The notes below the pieces were generated by a model. It saw only the letters and a list, made by a program, of their open reading frames with translations. It ran no database searches and was not told the DNA's origin. DNA of 64,000 nucleotides from Novosphingobium sp. SG707 (GTDB taxonomy: Bacteria > Pseudomonadota > Alphaproteobacteria > Sphingomonadales > Sphingomonadaceae). The translations under genes and the position numbers were made by a program. Positions 8,447 through 16,025 of this stretch are shown here, piece by piece. Where the stretch lies: contig NZ_JAAZQL010000007.1 in NCBI RefSeq assembly GCF_012275515.1, positions 186,001-250,000 of the forward strand, in the 5' to 3' direction. Every line of letters begins with the position of its first letter. The stretch's first letter is position 1.

Positions 8447-10312
8447 ATGACATTCAAGACTTCTATCGCCACTGTCTCGATCAGCGGGGCTCTCTCCGAC
8501 AAGCTGCGCGCGATTGCCGAGGCGGGCTATGGCGGGGCGGAGATTTTCGAGAACGATCTGCTCTCGGCTCCCGAAAGCGCGCGGGAAATCGGCGCGTTGA
8601 TGCGCGAACTGGGGGTGGAATGCACGATGTTCCAGCCCTTCCGCGATCTGGAGGGCCTGCCCGACGATATGCGCGCCCGCGCGTTCGAGCGGATGAAGCG
8701 CAAGTTTGAAGTGATGGAGCAATTGGGCACCGATCTGGTGCTGCTCTGTTCCAATTGTTCGCCCCACGCGATGGATGACCGCCAGCGGATGCTCGACGAT
8801 CTCCACGAACTGGGCGAGATGGCCGCCGCCCATGGCAAGCGCGTGGGTTATGAGGCGCTGGCGTGGGGGCGCCATGTGGCTGATCACCGCGACAGTTGGG
8901 CGCTGGTTCGCGATGTGGATCACCCGGCCATCGGTCTTGTGCTGGACGGGTTCCATTCGCTGGCCCGGCGCATCCCTTCGGCCAGCATTGGCGACATCCG
9001 GCCCGAAAAGCTGTTCATTGTGCAGGTGGCCGATGCGCCCATGCTGGACATGGATTACCTCAATTGGTCGCGCCATTTCCGCTGTATGCCGGGGCAAGGC
9101 GACTTTCCGCTGGCCGAATGGGCCGCCGCGATTGCGCGCACCGGCTATGACGGCTGGTGGAGCCTTGAGATCTTCAACGACCGTTTCCGGGCCGGGTCCG
9201 CGCATCAGGTGGCGCGCGACGGGCATCGCTCGCTGCGCCTGCTGGAGGATCAGGCGACCCGTTTGCTCAAACGCCCCTCGCCCATGCCGCCGCGCATTGC
9301 GCCCAAGGGCGTGGAATTCATCGAATTTGCGGCCAGCCATGAGGAAGCCGAGGATTTCGCCCGCGTGTTCCGCGCACTGGGCTTTGCGCCCGTGGGCCAG
9401 CATCGCAACAAGGACGTGACCCGCTGGGCGCAAGGGCAGATCAACCTTGTCGTCAATTCCGAGCCGGAAGGTCTGGCGCATAGTTTCGATATGGTCCACG
9501 GCGGCTCGGTCTGCGCGATCGGTCTGACGGTGCCGGATCAGCAAGCAGCGCTTGACCGCGCGCAGGCCCTGGACATTCCCCGCTTTGCCCAGCCTGTGGG
9601 GCCGGAGGAATGGGAAATCCCCTCCCTGCGCGGCGTGGGGGGCAGCCTGCTCTATCTGGTGGATGCCGATACGCGCGAGGCCATGTGGGCCGATGAATTC
9701 CCCCGCGCGGTGGAACCGGCCTCCGCCGCGCCCCTGCTGTCCCGCGTCGATCATATTGCCCAGACGATGCAATATGAGGAAATGCTGAGCTGGCTGCTCT
9801 ACTATCACGCGCTGCTGGACGTGAAGAAAACGCCCCAGCTTGAGATCGCGGACCCGATGGGGCTGGTCTATTCGCAGGCGGTCGAAACCGCCGATGGGGC
9901 TTTGCGCTTTACGCTCAATGGCTCGATGGCGGTGCAATCCCTCTCCTCGCGCTTCATTCAAGCCTATTTCGGCGCGGGCGTGCAACATATCGCCTTTGCC
10001 AGCGAGGACGTTTTTGCCGCAGCCCAGGCGGCGGCGGACGCGGGCCTGCCGATGCTGGATATCGGTCCCAATTATTACGAGGATCTGGAGGCGAAATACG
10101 CCCTCGATCCCGAACTTCTGGCACGAATGGAGCGATTGAACATCCTCTATGACCGCGACGGAGAGGCCGAATATTTCCAGTTCTACACCCGCGCCGTGGC
10201 CAAGCGCGTGTTTTTTGAGGTGGTCGAGCGGCGCGGTTATGACGGCTATGGCGCTGTCAACGCCTCGATCCGCCTCAATGCACAGGCCAAATACCGCGAC
10301 CCGCTCGTCTGA
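8447..10312 (+). CDS. quiC: 3-Dehydroshikimate dehydratase with C-terminal HPPD-like domain (QuiC1 type)
   Basis: The 621-residue fusion starts at ATG 8447 after GAGGGAGG. Residues 1-270 are a xylose-isomerase-like TIM barrel; Glu136, Asp167, Gln193 and Glu241 fit the metal ligands of the dehydroshikimate dehydratase domain known from Pseudomonas QuiC1. Residues 285-621 are two vicinal-oxygen-chelate modules like 4-hydroxyphenylpyruvate dioxygenase, with the metal triad His436 (VDHI), His514 (VQHIAF) and Glu591 (FFEVVERRGYDGYG) all retained. The first domain converts 3-dehydroshikimate to protocatechuate. The role of the second domain in this family is unclear; the complete metal triad suggests that it could still be catalytic. 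Confidence 0.93.
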   Translation: MTFKTSIATVSISGALSDKLRAIAEAGYGGAEIFENDLLSAPESAREIGALMRELGVECTMFQPFRDLEGLPDDMRARAFERMKRKFEVMEQLGTDLVLLCSNCSPHAMDDRQRMLDDLHELGEMAAAHGKRVGYEALAWGRHVADHRDSWALVRDVDHPAIGLVLDGFHSLARRIPSASIGDIRPEKLFIVQVADAPMLDMDYLNWSRHFRCMPGQGDFPLAEWAAAIARTGYDGWWSLEIFNDRFRAGSAHQVARDGHRSLRLLEDQATRLLKRPSPMPPRIAPKGVEFIEFAASHEEAEDFARVFRALGFAPVGQHRNKDVTRWAQGQINLVVNSEPEGLAHSFDMVHGGSVCAIGLTVPDQQAALDRAQALDIPRFAQPVGPEEWEIPSLRGVGGSLLYLVDADTREAMWADEFPRAVEPASAAPLLSRVDHIAQTMQYEEMLSWLLYYHALLDVKKTPQLEIADPMGLVYSQAVETADGALRFTLNGSMAVQSLSSRFIQAYFGAGVQHIAFASEDVFAAAQAAADAGLPMLDIGPNYYEDLEAKYALDPELLARMERLNILYDRDGEAEYFQFYTRAVAKRVFFEVVERRGYDGYGAVNASIRLNAQAKYRDPLV

Positions 10313-10348
10313 AGCGGGCGCGGCCTTCCCCAATGAGGAGAGAATGTG

Positions 10349-11995
10349 ATGAAGGGCATTGCTTTTGCCGCAAGCATGATAGCGATTGCATCAGGCGCCG
10401 CCTTGCAGGCCGCCGACAGGTCGATGCAGCCCATCGCCTCGGACCCGGTGGAAACCAGCAGCGGCCGCGTGGCGGGCACCGCGCTGGCCTCGGGCGTGCA
10501 CGCTTATCTGGGCGTGCCCTTTGCGCAGGCGCCCACCGGCGATCTGCGCTGGGCGCCGCCCAAGCCTTCGCACTGGACCGGCATTTTCAACGCCGACCGC
10601 AAAGGCCCCGCCTGCATTCAGGTGCTGCGCCCGCATGACATCAACCATTATTTCGGCGAGGAAGCGACCGGCGAGGACTGCCTGACGCTCAACCTGTGGA
10701 CCAATGCCAAGGCGGGCGAAAAACGCCCCGTGGTCGTCTTCATCTATGGCGGCGGCTTTACCATCGGCTCGTCCGGCATGGCCAATTATGATGGCGAGGC
10801 CATGGCCAAGGCGGGCGCAGTCTTCGTCAATTTCAACTATCGCGTGGGCGCATTGGGCTTTCTGGCCCACCCCGAACTGACCAAGGAACAGGGCGGCGCA
10901 TCGGGCAATTATGGCCTGATGGATCAGACGCTTGCCCTGCAATGGGTGCGCGACAATATCGCCAAATTCGGCGGCGACCCGGACAAGGTGGTCATCATGG
11001 GTCAGTCGGCGGGCGCAGGATCGGTGGCGGCGCAGGTGCTGGCGCCCGCAGCGCGGGGGCTGTTCCGGGCGGCGGTCATGTCGTCTGGCTGCAACCTGCG
11101 CGGGGCGAAACCCACGTTGGCGGATGCGGAAAAGATCGGTCTGGCGTTTCAGGAAAAGCTGGGCGCGAAAAGCTTGAGCGAGATGCGCGCCATGGCGGCG
11201 GATCGCATTCTGGCCACGCAATCGGAATCGCAACTGGGCCTGTCGGTGTCGGGCGTGCGGATCAATGGGCCGATCGTCGATGGCCGCGTCCTGCCCCAAC
11301 AGGCCGCCGATGCTGTGGCCGGCGGCAATTTCGCCAAGGTGCCGATGATCGCCTCGTTCAACGAGGATGACATGGCCTTTGGTTTTGACGCGATCACGGG
11401 CGCCAAAACCGTGGCCGACTATCAGGCGGGCGCGCAAAAGCTGTTTGGCGCCGATGCCCCGGCTTTCCTGAAACTCTATCCGGCCAAGACCGACGCCGAT
11501 GTGCGCAGCGCCGCCCGCCGCGCCGCGCAGGATGCCAATCTGGCCGCCTCGGCCCGCGCCTGCGCGGTCGATACAGCGGCTCAGGGCGTCAATGTCTTTA
11601 TCGACGAATATGCCCGCCGCCATCCCTATATTCCGGGCGTCAAACTGGCCGATCAGGACACGGCAACCGTGGGCGCCTATCACACCGCCGACATCCCCTA
11701 TTGGTTCGGCACGCAGGACGCCTATAACTGGCAACGCCCCACCCGCCAGTGGACCGAATGGGACCGCACCCTGTCGAAACAGATGATGGAGGCGCTGCTG
11801 GCGCTGGCCAATACCGGATCGCCCGATACGCCCGCCATGCCGTGGAAACCGTGGAGCGCGAAGAATGACACGCTGGTCTGGTTTGGCGACAAGGTGGAGA
11901 CGGTGAAGCTCAATGTGGCTGGACAGACCTGGCTGGCCGCGCATAAGCCTGCCGCCTCGGCCCAGCCTCCCCGCCTGTCGCGGCCGCGCGACTAA
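10349..11995 (+). CDS. Secreted type-B carboxylesterase
   Basis: The protein has 548 residues from the ATG at 10349 (a GTG directly before it is in frame; the GAGGAGAG site fits the ATG). A signal peptide ends near GAALQA-ADR. It shows the carboxylesterase/lipase type-B marks: EDCLTLNLW at 109-117, oxyanion-hole YGGGFTIGS at 133-141, nucleophile Ser220 in GQSAG, acid Glu339 in FNED and His445 in YHTADIPYWFG. It follows quiC by 36 nt in the same direction. Hydrolysis of a quinate or shikimate ester such as a chlorogenate-like compound in the periplasm would feed the downstream enzymes; this is an inference from context, as the family has broad substrates. Confidence 0.88.
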   Translation: MKGIAFAASMIAIASGAALQAADRSMQPIASDPVETSSGRVAGTALASGVHAYLGVPFAQAPTGDLRWAPPKPSHWTGIFNADRKGPACIQVLRPHDINHYFGEEATGEDCLTLNLWTNAKAGEKRPVVVFIYGGGFTIGSSGMANYDGEAMAKAGAVFVNFNYRVGALGFLAHPELTKEQGGASGNYGLMDQTLALQWVRDNIAKFGGDPDKVVIMGQSAGAGSVAAQVLAPAARGLFRAAVMSSGCNLRGAKPTLADAEKIGLAFQEKLGAKSLSEMRAMAADRILATQSESQLGLSVSGVRINGPIVDGRVLPQQAADAVAGGNFAKVPMIASFNEDDMAFGFDAITGAKTVADYQAGAQKLFGADAPAFLKLYPAKTDADVRSAARRAAQDANLAASARACAVDTAAQGVNVFIDEYARRHPYIPGVKLADQDTATVGAYHTADIPYWFGTQDAYNWQRPTRQWTEWDRTLSKQMMEALLALANTGSPDTPAMPWKPWSAKNDTLVWFGDKVETVKLNVAGQTWLAAHKPAASAQPPRLSRPRD

Positions 11996-12018
11996 GACGG
12001 CGATTAAAGTATAAGGAC

Positions 12019-12414
12019 ATGATGGCGATGCGGATTTTGAAAATCGACCATATCAACATCCGCACGCCTCTGTTCGAGGAAACTCTGCGTTTTTACGAGG
12101 ATTGCCTTGGCATGAAGCGCGGCCCGGCAGGTTCGGTCCATGGGCGGCCGCAAAACCTGTGGCTCTATGCCGATGGCGTGCCTATGATCCATGTGAACGG
12201 GCCGACCGGGGATGAGGTGGTGGCCGATATTGGCGTCAAAGGTCGCCTCGATCATTTCGCGCTTTCCTGCACCGGACTGGCGCAATGGCGCGCGCATTTG
12301 ACCGCGCAGGGCGTGGAATTTCGCGAGGCGCGCCTTCAGGGACGCGAGGTGACGCAGCTCAATCTGCTCGACCCCAATGGGGTGAAGATCGAGCTGCAAT
12401 TCGCGGAAATTTAG
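12019..12414 (+). CDS. VOC (glyoxalase/bleomycin-resistance/dioxygenase) family protein
   Basis: This small protein of 128-131 residues has the beta-alpha-beta-beta-beta pattern of vicinal-oxygen-chelate proteins. Likely metal ligands are the His of IDHINI near the N-terminus, His in LDHFAL mid-protein and Glu in KIELQF near the end. Starts at 12019, 12022 and 12028 are all in frame; AAGGA at 12013-12017 is best spaced for 12028, so the true protein may be three residues shorter. It ends three bases into the stop of the convergent LacI gene. The family includes extradiol dioxygenases, epimerases and lyases; the reaction is not evident from sequence, though an aromatic-ring role would fit the locus. 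Confidence 0.8.
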   Translation: MMAMRILKIDHINIRTPLFEETLRFYEDCLGMKRGPAGSVHGRPQNLWLYADGVPMIHVNGPTGDEVVADIGVKGRLDHFALSCTGLAQWRAHLTAQGVEFREARLQGREVTQLNLLDPNGVKIELQFAEI

Positions 12415-13412
12415 GCGCTTTCCCGCTCGATCAGGCGGAAGCCGACATCGATGCTGCGCGCCAGCGGAGGCGCACCGGTGGCATGGTGGCGGATGGCGGC
12501 AATCGCCTCGCGGGCAATGCGCGATCCGTCAATGTCCACCGTGGTGATCGTGGGCCGCATCGCCCCCGCCAGCGCCGAATTGCCAAAGCCCATCACCGCC
12601 AATTGATCAGGCACGCGCAGCCCCGCCGCCTGCGCCTCGACAATCAGGCCCTGCGCCAGATAGTCCGAGCCGCAGACCACCACATCGGGCAATTCCGCCA
12701 TCCGCCGCATATCGGCAAAGATCCGCCGCGCATGGCCAAAGCGCGAGGGAATATCGACCTGTGCCTGCGCCACTTCGCCGCCGCCAAGCGCCTGCCATTC
12801 CTCGATAAAACCGTCCGAACGGATACGCGCGCGCGTCCCCTCCGCCGTCACCAGCAAGGGGCGGCGATAGCCCCGCGACTGCAGAAACCGCGCCACATCG
12901 CGGCCCACATCGCGGTGTGAGAAACCCACCGCGATCCCCGGCGGATTTTCCGGCAATTCCCAGATCTGGATGAACAGGCCGGGAAAACGCTCGACCAACT
13001 CGCGCGTCTGCGGCCCCAGCGGCGCGGTGGAAATGATCGCATCGACCCGCCGCCCCATCGCCGCCAAAATCATCTCATCGGTGCGTTCGGGCGCCACCCC
13101 GGTCAGCCCCATCATCACCGTTGTCCCCGCGCCGGCCAGTTCCTCGGCCATGGTCTGGATCGTGTCGTTGAATATCGAATCCGTCAGATGCGGGATCAGC
13201 ACCGAAACCATCTTGGATTTCGACGAAGCCAGTCCGCCCGCCAGCATATTGGGAATATAGCCGGTCTGGGCAATCGCCTCGCGGATGCGTTCGGCGGTCG
13301 CGGCGGCCACCACCTTGGGATTGTTGAGATAGCGGCTGACCGTGGCGGTGGAAACCGATGCCAGCGCGGCAACATCGTCCAGCGTGGGATTGCGGGTGGA
13401 AGGCTCGTTCAT
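12411..13412 (-). CDS. LacI-family transcriptional regulator
   Basis: The 333-residue repressor starts at the ATG at 13412; an in-frame GTG at 13436 would add eight residues and neither has a clear ribosome site. The N-terminus is a LacI helix-turn-helix (TLDDVAALASVSTATVSRYL) with a hinge helix ending NMLAGGLASSKS, followed by a periplasmic-binding-protein-like effector domain (SVLIPHLTDSIFNDTIQ), most like the gluconate-repressor branch. A perfect LacI-type operator (13488-13501) lies between it and the divergent MFS gene, and related sites occur at 2824, 15978 and 23866. It is therefore the likely common regulator of the quinate genes, the MFS pair, the receptor-cytochrome operon and the hydrolase at 23927. 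Confidence 0.9.
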   Translation of the reverse strand: MNEPSTRNPTLDDVAALASVSTATVSRYLNNPKVVAAATAERIREAIAQTGYIPNMLAGGLASSKSKMVSVLIPHLTDSIFNDTIQTMAEELAGAGTTVMMGLTGVAPERTDEMILAAMGRRVDAIISTAPLGPQTRELVERFPGLFIQIWELPENPPGIAVGFSHRDVGRDVARFLQSRGYRRPLLVTAEGTRARIRSDGFIEEWQALGGGEVAQAQVDIPSRFGHARRIFADMRRMAELPDVVVCGSDYLAQGLIVEAQAAGLRVPDQLAVMGFGNSALAGAMRPTITTVDIDGSRIAREAIAAIRHHATGAPPLARSIDVGFRLIERESA

Positions 13413-13487
13413 GCGCTTACACTTAGCCGCGCGCACCGCCTCTCACAAGCAGGCATGATGGGTGCAAAGAGGCTCGACGCGGCACCA

Positions 13488-13501
13488 TGCAAGCGCTATC
13501 A
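13488..13501. promoter_or_regulatory. LacI-family operator in lacI/MFS divergent promoter
   Basis: TGCAAGCGCTATCA matches the general LacI-family consensus TGnnAnCGnTnnCA at every fixed position. It lies 27 nt before the MFS ATG and 75 nt from the LacI start, so it can repress the MFS operon and provide autoregulation. Confidence 0.75.
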
Positions 13502-13528
13502 CATAGAACAAAGCATCTGGGAGAGCAC

Positions 13529-14812
13529 ATGAAACAATCCACCAACAGCACGCTGGAACAGACCATCAGCGCCAAGGCCATCGCGCGGCTGGTGGTGCCA
13601 TGCGCGCTCTATATCCTGATCGGGGCGATCGACCGCACCAATGTCGCCTTTGCCGCGCTGACCATGAACCATGATCTGGGCCTGTCGCCCGCGCAATACG
13701 GGTTTGGCGCGGGGGTTTTGTTCATCGGCTATATGCTGGCCAAATATCCCAGCGTGCTGCTTTACGAAGCCATCGGGATGCACCGCTGGCTGGCTGCGAT
13801 CACGGCGATCTGGGGGATCTGTTCGGCCTCGATGGCGCTGGTCCACACCAATGGCCAGCTTTACGCGCTGCGCATCGCCATCGGTTTTGCCGAAGGGGGC
13901 CTGTCCTCCGGCCTAATGCTGTATCTCAGCCTCTGGGCCAGCGAGCGGCATCGCGCGGCCATTCTGGCGATCCCGATCATGTCGATCAATGTGGCGCAGG
14001 TGATCGGCGCGCCGGTCTCGGGCCTGCTGCTTGATTGGGCCAATCCATGGGGCATCGCGCCATGGCGGATGATGTTCATCGCCGAGGCAATCCCCGCGCT
14101 GGCGCTGGCGGTGTTTGCCTATGTCTGGTTCCCCGACACACCAGATCGCGCGCGCTGGCTGGACAGCGAGCAGCGCGCATGGATCGGCGCCAATGTGCGC
14201 GGCGCGCAAAAGGCACCCTCGGGCGGCGAGCGCTGGGCGGTGCTGCGCAGCAAGGTGGGCTGGACTTGCGCCGCCATCTGGTTCTGCATTCTGGCCAGCA
14301 ATTACGGCATCATGTTCTGGCTGCCCCAGGTGGTCAAAGGCATGGGCGATCTGACCTCGACCGAGACGGGAATCATCGTCGCCCTACCCAATGCGGCCAG
14401 CGCGATTGGCCTGATCCTGAACGCCCGCCATTCCGACCGTACGGGGGAGAGGTTCCTGCATGTTGCCATCCCGGCCTTGCTGGGCGGGGTGCTGCTGGTC
14501 TGCGCATGGTGGCTGGGCGCGGGGGCGGCGGGGCTTGTGTGCCTGATCCTTGGCGGGGCCTGCACGGGATGCACGGTGGCGGCTTTCTGGGCGATCCCCA
14601 CGCGGATGCTGGCGCCGCAGAGTCTGGCCATGGGCATTGTCGTCATCAACATGGCGGGCAGTCTGGCGGGCGCGACGGTGCCGCCACTGATGGGCGTTTT
14701 GAAGCAGGCGACCGGCTCGTTCCTGCCGCCGACCTTGCTGTTGCTGGGGCTGGCGATTATGTGCGCGGGGCTGGTGATGCTGGCGCGGCGACAGATGGCG
14801 CGCGCGGCATGA
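13529..14812 (+). CDS. MFS transporter, ACS (organic anion) family
   Basis: The 427-residue permease starts at ATG 13529 after GGGAGAG. It has twelve predicted membrane segments and the ACS-type N-terminus YILIGAIDRTNVAFAALTM, plus the helix-4 region RIAIGFAEGG typical of tartrate, rhamnonate and phthalate-like carriers. It is preceded by the LacI operator at 13488-13501 and overlaps the next MFS gene (ATGA at 14809-14812). The substrate is unknown; an aromatic or sugar acid is likely from the family and the neighbouring regulator. Confidence 0.85.
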   Translation: MKQSTNSTLEQTISAKAIARLVVPCALYILIGAIDRTNVAFAALTMNHDLGLSPAQYGFGAGVLFIGYMLAKYPSVLLYEAIGMHRWLAAITAIWGICSASMALVHTNGQLYALRIAIGFAEGGLSSGLMLYLSLWASERHRAAILAIPIMSINVAQVIGAPVSGLLLDWANPWGIAPWRMMFIAEAIPALALAVFAYVWFPDTPDRARWLDSEQRAWIGANVRGAQKAPSGGERWAVLRSKVGWTCAAIWFCILASNYGIMFWLPQVVKGMGDLTSTETGIIVALPNAASAIGLILNARHSDRTGERFLHVAIPALLGGVLLVCAWWLGAGAAGLVCLILGGACTGCTVAAFWAIPTRMLAPQSLAMGIVVINMAGSLAGATVPPLMGVLKQATGSFLPPTLLLLGLAIMCAGLVMLARRQMARAA

Positions 14813-15972
14813 ACGGTACTATGCTGGCGCTGGCCATGGTGGCGGCGCTGGGCTCGATGGCGATCCATATGCTGGTCCCCGCCCTGCCCCAACTGGCCAG
14901 TGATTTCGCCACCAATGCCCATGGGGCGCAACTGGCGATCAGCATCTACATGATCGGCCTTGGCGCGGCGCAACTGGTGGCCGGGCCTGCGGTGGACAGG
15001 CTGGGACGCAGGCCGATTCTGCTCTGCGGTCTGGCGCTTTATGGGCTGGGGGCGCTGGGCTGCGCGCTGGCGGGGTCCTTGCCGATGCTGCTGGCCGCGC
15101 GCGCGGTGCAGGCGGCGGGCGGCGCGGCGGGCGTGGTCACGGCGCGCGTGATGGTGGGCGATCTGTTCGGGCGGGACGAGGCCGCCGCGCGGCAGGCCAC
15201 GCTGATGACCATCGTGCTGATTTCGCCTGCGCTCGCGCCGGTACTGGGCGGGTTTCTGACCGCGGTGGGCGGATGGAGGACGATACCTATGGTGCTGGCG
15301 TTGGTGGCGCTGGGGGTGCTGGCGCTGGTGGGGCCGCGATTGCCGCATGGCGCGCGTGCGGTTTCCGCCGCCAAGGCCGCGCCCGATATGCGGCGTTTGC
15401 TGGGCAATGCGCGCTTTACACTCTCCACGCTGGCCATGGCCTCGGCCAGCAGCACTTTGTATATGTTCCTTGCCTCGGCACCTTTTCTGCTGCGCGATGA
15501 AGGGCTTGATCCGCGCCAAATCGGGATCGCGCTGCTGGTCGTGGCTGCGGCCTCGATTGGCGGTACGCGGATGGTGCGGCATGTATCGCGCGGGGGCTAT
15601 GGGCTGGCGATCGGGACGGGGCTGATCTTTGTCGGGGCCTGCGGGGCGGGCCTGCTGGCGGGAATGGGGCTGCATTCGCCCGCCGCGCTGTTCGGGCCGA
15701 TTGTGCTGGTGGGGCTGGGCGCGGGGGTGGCGGGGCCATCGGCCATGGCCATCATCGTCTTTGCCGAGGAAAGCATGGCGGGCACCGCCACCAGCATCGC
15801 GGGCGCCACGCAAATGCTGGCCAGCGCCGGGGCCACGCTGGCGCTGGGGCTGATTGCGCCGATGTCGTCATGGCGTCTGGCGCTGGCGATGCTGACCACG
15901 GCGGCAGTCTGCGCGGGGGCGGGCTGGTGCGGATCGCGGGCGGCGAAAGCGTATGAGACAGAACAATCTTGA
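14809..15972 (+). CDS. MFS transporter, Bcr/CflA-like efflux family
   Basis: The protein has 387 residues. The ATG at 14809 overlaps the stop of the preceding MFS gene; ATG 14821 is an alternative start. The pattern VPALPQLASDF near the N-terminus, the motif-A region VDRLGRRPILL and the RAVQAAGGAAGVVTARVMVGDL helix are those of the Bcr/CflA 12-helix drug-efflux branch. Pairing an ACS importer with an efflux-type carrier in one operon suggests that the pathway substrate or an intermediate is toxic or is exported, but the substrate cannot be read from the sequence. Confidence 0.82.
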   Translation: MNGTMLALAMVAALGSMAIHMLVPALPQLASDFATNAHGAQLAISIYMIGLGAAQLVAGPAVDRLGRRPILLCGLALYGLGALGCALAGSLPMLLAARAVQAAGGAAGVVTARVMVGDLFGRDEAAARQATLMTIVLISPALAPVLGGFLTAVGGWRTIPMVLALVALGVLALVGPRLPHGARAVSAAKAAPDMRRLLGNARFTLSTLAMASASSTLYMFLASAPFLLRDEGLDPRQIGIALLVVAAASIGGTRMVRHVSRGGYGLAIGTGLIFVGACGAGLLAGMGLHSPAALFGPIVLVGLGAGVAGPSAMAIIVFAEESMAGTATSIAGATQMLASAGATLALGLIAPMSSWRLALAMLTTAAVCAGAGWCGSRAAKAYETEQS

Positions 15973-15977
15973 CAGAA

Positions 15978-15991
15978 TGCAAGCCCTTTCA
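15978..15991. promoter_or_regulatory. LacI-family operator candidate before TonB receptor
   Basis: TGCAAGCCCTTTCA differs from the LacI-family consensus by one central base (C in place of G) and shares TGCAAGC and TCA with the perfect site at 13488. It lies 34 nt before the receptor ATG at 16026, a position suited to repression. Confidence 0.5.
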
Positions 15992-16025
15992 TAAATGTCC
16001 GGCAAAGAGATAAAGGGAGGATGCC

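Noticed and set aside
8363..10333. A 656-codon minus-strand open frame opposite quiC
   Set aside because: The plus strand encodes all catalytic residues of QuiC; the antisense translation shows no domain pattern and no suitable ribosome site.
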